From: Schleiferiaceae bacterium
GTDB lineage: Bacteria > Bacteroidota > Bacteroidia > Flavobacteriales > Schleiferiaceae
NCBI GenBank assembly: GCA_023260615.1
Contig: JALQUY010000009.1
Location: forward strand, 17,052 to 24,818
Reading direction: 5' to 3'
Length of the DNA: 7,767 nucleotides
The notes under the pieces were generated by a model. The model ran no database searches, had not been told where the DNA came from, and saw nothing but the letters and a program-made list of their open reading frames with translations. Positions 5,899 to 7,767 of this stretch are shown here, piece after piece. A program made the position numbers and the translations under genes. Position 1 is the stretch's first letter; each line of letters opens with the position of its first letter.

Positions 5899-7059
5899 AT
5901 GACAAAATTGAACAGCTTCCTTTTAGGTCTTTTCCTGATGGCATCGCCAGCCGTTTTGGCTTCGGAAGAGGCGCATTCGGCAGATGAACACGCAGCTGCG
6001 ACGGAGGTCCACGCTGAGGATCACGGCGATAGCCATGCTGTAGAGCACGGCGAAGAAAAGGAGGCCTTTGACCCCGCAGAGGTCATCATGCACCACATTG
6101 CGGACAGCCACGGATGGCACCTTTTTGATTGGAATGACCATCCTGTCAGCATCCCACTTCCGGTCATTTTGTACACGGAACAAGGCCTCGTGGTATTCTC
6201 TTCCTCCTTGTTTCACCACGACCAAGAGGGTACGCACGTGGTTGAAGTAGACGGCCAGCGCTTTGTCAACATTCACGAGAAAATCTACTACGCTTCAGAC
6301 GTAGCCAACGAACACGGCGTGTATGCCGACATGGACCACGAGACCCATGAAGTAGCCAACGCAAGCCCCTGGGATATTTCTGTAACTAAGAACGTAGCCG
6401 CACTGCTCTTTGCTGCAGCGGTTATTCTCTTGATTTTCTTGCCTGCTGCGCGCAGCTACAAGAAAAACCCCAACGGCGCTCCCCGCGGTGTGGCTGGTTT
6501 TGTAGAGCCCTTGGTGGTTTTTGTGCGCGACGACATTGCGAAAAACAACATTGGTCCTCACTACAAGCGTTTTGTTCCCTTGTTGTTGACCATCTTCTTC
6601 TTTATTTGGATCAACAACTTGCTGGGCTTGGTTCCCTTCTTCCCTGGAGGCGCCAACGTAACGGGCAACATTGCGGTTACCATGGTTCTCGCTATTGTGG
6701 CCTTTGTGGTGACCAACGTCAATGGCAACAAGCACTACTGGGGCCACATCTTCTGGATGCCCGGTTTGCCAGTAGCCGTCAAGCCTTTGTTGGCGATCGT
6801 AGAGTTTATTGGCATCTTCACGAAGCCCTTCTCCTTGATGATTCGTTTGTTTGCCAACATCACGGCAGGCCACATCATTGTATTGAGCTTGGTTTCGTTG
6901 GTATTCATTTTTGAAACCGTTTGGGTTAGCCCTGCGTCGGTTCTCTTGACCTTATTTATCTCCGTATTGGAGTTGTTGGTGGCCGCCCTTCAGGCGTACA
7001 TCTTTACCCTCTTAACGGCTTTGTACATCGGAGCCGCTATGCATGAAGAACATCATTAA
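5899..7059 (+). CDS. atpB: F0F1 ATP synthase subunit a
   Basis: The product (386 residues) is the stator part of the F0 proton channel. A cleavable signal peptide (1-21, ending AVLA) is followed by a His/acid-rich periplasmic segment and a folded extension up to about residue 160, then the membrane core. The essential arginine is Arg316 in LMIRLFANITAGH, equivalent to E. coli Arg210. His325 sits where E. coli has Glu219, a common variation, and Gln365 in LQAYIFTLL matches E. coli Gln252. It is well over 100 residues longer than the 271-residue E. coli protein because of the N-terminal extension, which is usual in Bacteroidota. The start at 5899 is preferred over an in-frame ATG at 5860 because the signal peptide begins here and because the -7 box at 5870-5877 lies downstream of 5860. 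The C-terminus ends in HEEHH. Confidence 0.95.
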   Translation: MTKLNSFLLGLFLMASPAVLASEEAHSADEHAAATEVHAEDHGDSHAVEHGEEKEAFDPAEVIMHHIADSHGWHLFDWNDHPVSIPLPVILYTEQGLVVFSSSLFHHDQEGTHVVEVDGQRFVNIHEKIYYASDVANEHGVYADMDHETHEVANASPWDISVTKNVAALLFAAAVILLIFLPAARSYKKNPNGAPRGVAGFVEPLVVFVRDDIAKNNIGPHYKRFVPLLLTIFFFIWINNLLGLVPFFPGGANVTGNIAVTMVLAIVAFVVTNVNGNKHYWGHIFWMPGLPVAVKPLLAIVEFIGIFTKPFSLMIRLFANITAGHIIVLSLVSLVFIFETVWVSPASVLLTLFISVLELLVAALQAYIFTLLTALYIGAAMHEEHH

Positions 7060-7094
7060 ACGCTAATTTTTTTAACTCAAATCCCCCTAGTATC

Positions 7095-7301
7095 ATGACC
7101 GGAAGTATCGCAGCACTCGGAGCAGGTTTGGCCGTTATCGGCGTAGGTATCGGTATTGGCTTGATTGGCGGTCGCGCCATGGAAGCTATTGCTCGTCAAC
7201 CTGAAGCCACGGGTAAGATCCAGACCAACATGATTATCGCAGCCGCGTTGATTGAAGGTGCCGGTTTGTTCGGTATCGTTGTCGCGTTGTTGGGTAATTA
7301 A
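7095..7301 (+). CDS. atpE: F0F1 ATP synthase subunit c
   Basis: This is the 68-residue hairpin proteolipid that forms the F0 rotor ring. Helix 1 has the tight-packing glycine run GVGIGIGLIGG (16-26), the cytoplasmic loop has Arg34-Gln35-Pro36 that contacts the central stalk, and helix 2 carries the ion-binding Glu54 in LIEGAG. The residues that form a sodium site in sodium-driven rings (Gln in helix 1 and Ser/Thr after the Glu) are Ile21 and Gly55 here, so the ring is predicted to be proton-driven. It follows atpB after 35 bases, without a Shine-Dalgarno sequence, and is followed by a strong hairpin before atpF. Confidence 0.97.
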   Translation: MTGSIAALGAGLAVIGVGIGIGLIGGRAMEAIARQPEATGKIQTNMIIAAALIEGAGLFGIVVALLGN

Positions 7302-7305
7302 TATC

Positions 7306-7360
7306 TCACCACTTTCGGGCCGTTTGGCAGGACTTCCTGCCGAACGCGCCTCTTTGGTGA
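7306..7360 (+). other. Long imperfect hairpin between atpE and atpF
   Basis: The core is an 11-bp stem, 7321-7331 with 7336-7346 (one G-U pair), closed by the 4-base loop ACTT. It extends through GGGC/GCCT (7317-7320 with 7348-7351, base 7347 bulged) and, after a small internal loop, TCACCA/TGGTGA (7306-7311 with 7355-7360). No T-run follows, so it does not look like an intrinsic terminator. It sits five bases after the atpE stop and fills most of the 86-base gap, which suggests a role in mRNA processing or stability of the highly expressed c-subunit message. Confidence 0.7.
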
Positions 7361-7387
7361 ATCCGTAAACCTCAGAAACGTAGTACA

Positions 7388-7767
7388 ATGGGTATCGTAA
7401 CACCTGGCTTTGGCCTCATTTTTTGGACGACTCTCACATTCTTCATCTTGCTTTTCCTTTTGGCGAAGTTTGCTTGGAAGCCCATTTTGAAAGCCGTTCA
7501 GGATCGCGAAGAAGCAATTGATTCGGCCCTCAAGGCAGCTGAAGCCGCTAAAGCGGAAATGGCCTCCTTGCAGTCGAACAATGAGCAACTTTTGAAAGAA
7601 GCCCGCGAAGAGCGCGAGCAGATTTTGAAGGAAGCCCGTGCTATGCGCGACAAAACCATTGCGGACGCTAAAACGGCAGCTTCGGAAGAAGCCGCAAAAG
7701 TTTTGGACGCCGCTCGTGCCCAAATTCACAACGAAAAGATGGCCGCTATGACCGAGGTTAAGAACCA
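7388..7767 (+). CDS. atpF: F0F1 ATP synthase subunit b, 3' end missing
   Basis: 126 residues are visible of a protein that is usually about 160-165 long, so it runs off the right edge. The N-terminus has one membrane helix (about 8-28), followed by the typical FAWKPILKAVQDREEAI segment and then a long charged, Ala-rich helix that dimerises as the peripheral stalk linking F0 to F1. The stalk contains an 11-residue spaced repeat (LLKEAREERE then ILKEARAMRD, 68-88), in keeping with the hendecad coiled coil of b subunits. The start at 7388 gives the canonical short periplasmic N-terminus. In Bacteroidota atpH, atpA and atpG normally follow. Confidence 0.95.
   Translation, partial: MGIVTPGFGLIFWTTLTFFILLFLLAKFAWKPILKAVQDREEAIDSALKAAEAAKAEMASLQSNNEQLLKEAREEREQILKEARAMRDKTIADAKTAASEEAAKVLDAARAQIHNEKMAAMTEVKN

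Noticed and set aside
7306..7360. Rho-independent terminator after atpE
   Set aside because: The hairpin is strong but no T-run follows, and atpF directly downstream belongs to the same complex; it is listed as a structured element instead.

Overview
The window looks like a piece of a Bacteroidota chromosome, most probably from a flavobacterial-type lineage with a fairly high G+C content (mid-fifties by eye). The evidence is a SprE/PorW-type lipoprotein of the type IX secretion system (found only in this phylum), Bacteroidota-type -7 promoter boxes (TAnnTTTG) ahead of three genes, no clear Shine-Dalgarno sequences, and an F0 subunit a with a signal peptide and a long periplasmic extension. 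I cannot name the genus.

Layout. Positions 1-2097 hold a minus-strand pair transcribed leftwards: a membrane-anchored M23/LytM-family protein (2097-1258) followed one base later by a GH3-family acyl-adenylating enzyme (1256 to beyond the left edge). The 87-base gap 2098-2184 is a divergent promoter region with a TAnnTTTG box on each strand. From 2185 all genes point right: porW/sprE, a bactofilin, an AtpZ/AtpI-like protein, a small four-helix membrane protein of unknown function, then atpB, atpE and the start of atpF. The first two genes overlap by ATGA, as do the AtpZ-like and unknown membrane genes, so the right-hand block is probably one operon with an extra promoter just before atpB.

How the genes fit together. 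Everything concerns the cell envelope and its energisation. PorW is thought to link the periplasmic PorK/PorN ring to the outer-membrane T9SS translocon. Bactofilins polymerise as cytoskeletal scaffolds. The LytM-like protein is an inner-membrane protein facing the periplasm, and the F0 genes encode the proton channel and rotor. The c subunit lacks the sodium-site residues, which fits proton coupling.

I found no wholly new defence or mobile system. The points most worth a second look are: an abrupt switch in codon usage inside porW at about 3213-3238; loss of all recognisable zinc ligands in the M23-family protein; a long hairpin between atpE and atpF; the His/acid-rich periplasmic segment of subunit a; and the uncharacterised membrane gene in front of atpB. 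I saw no tRNA, rRNA, CRISPR array, insertion sequence or attachment site.
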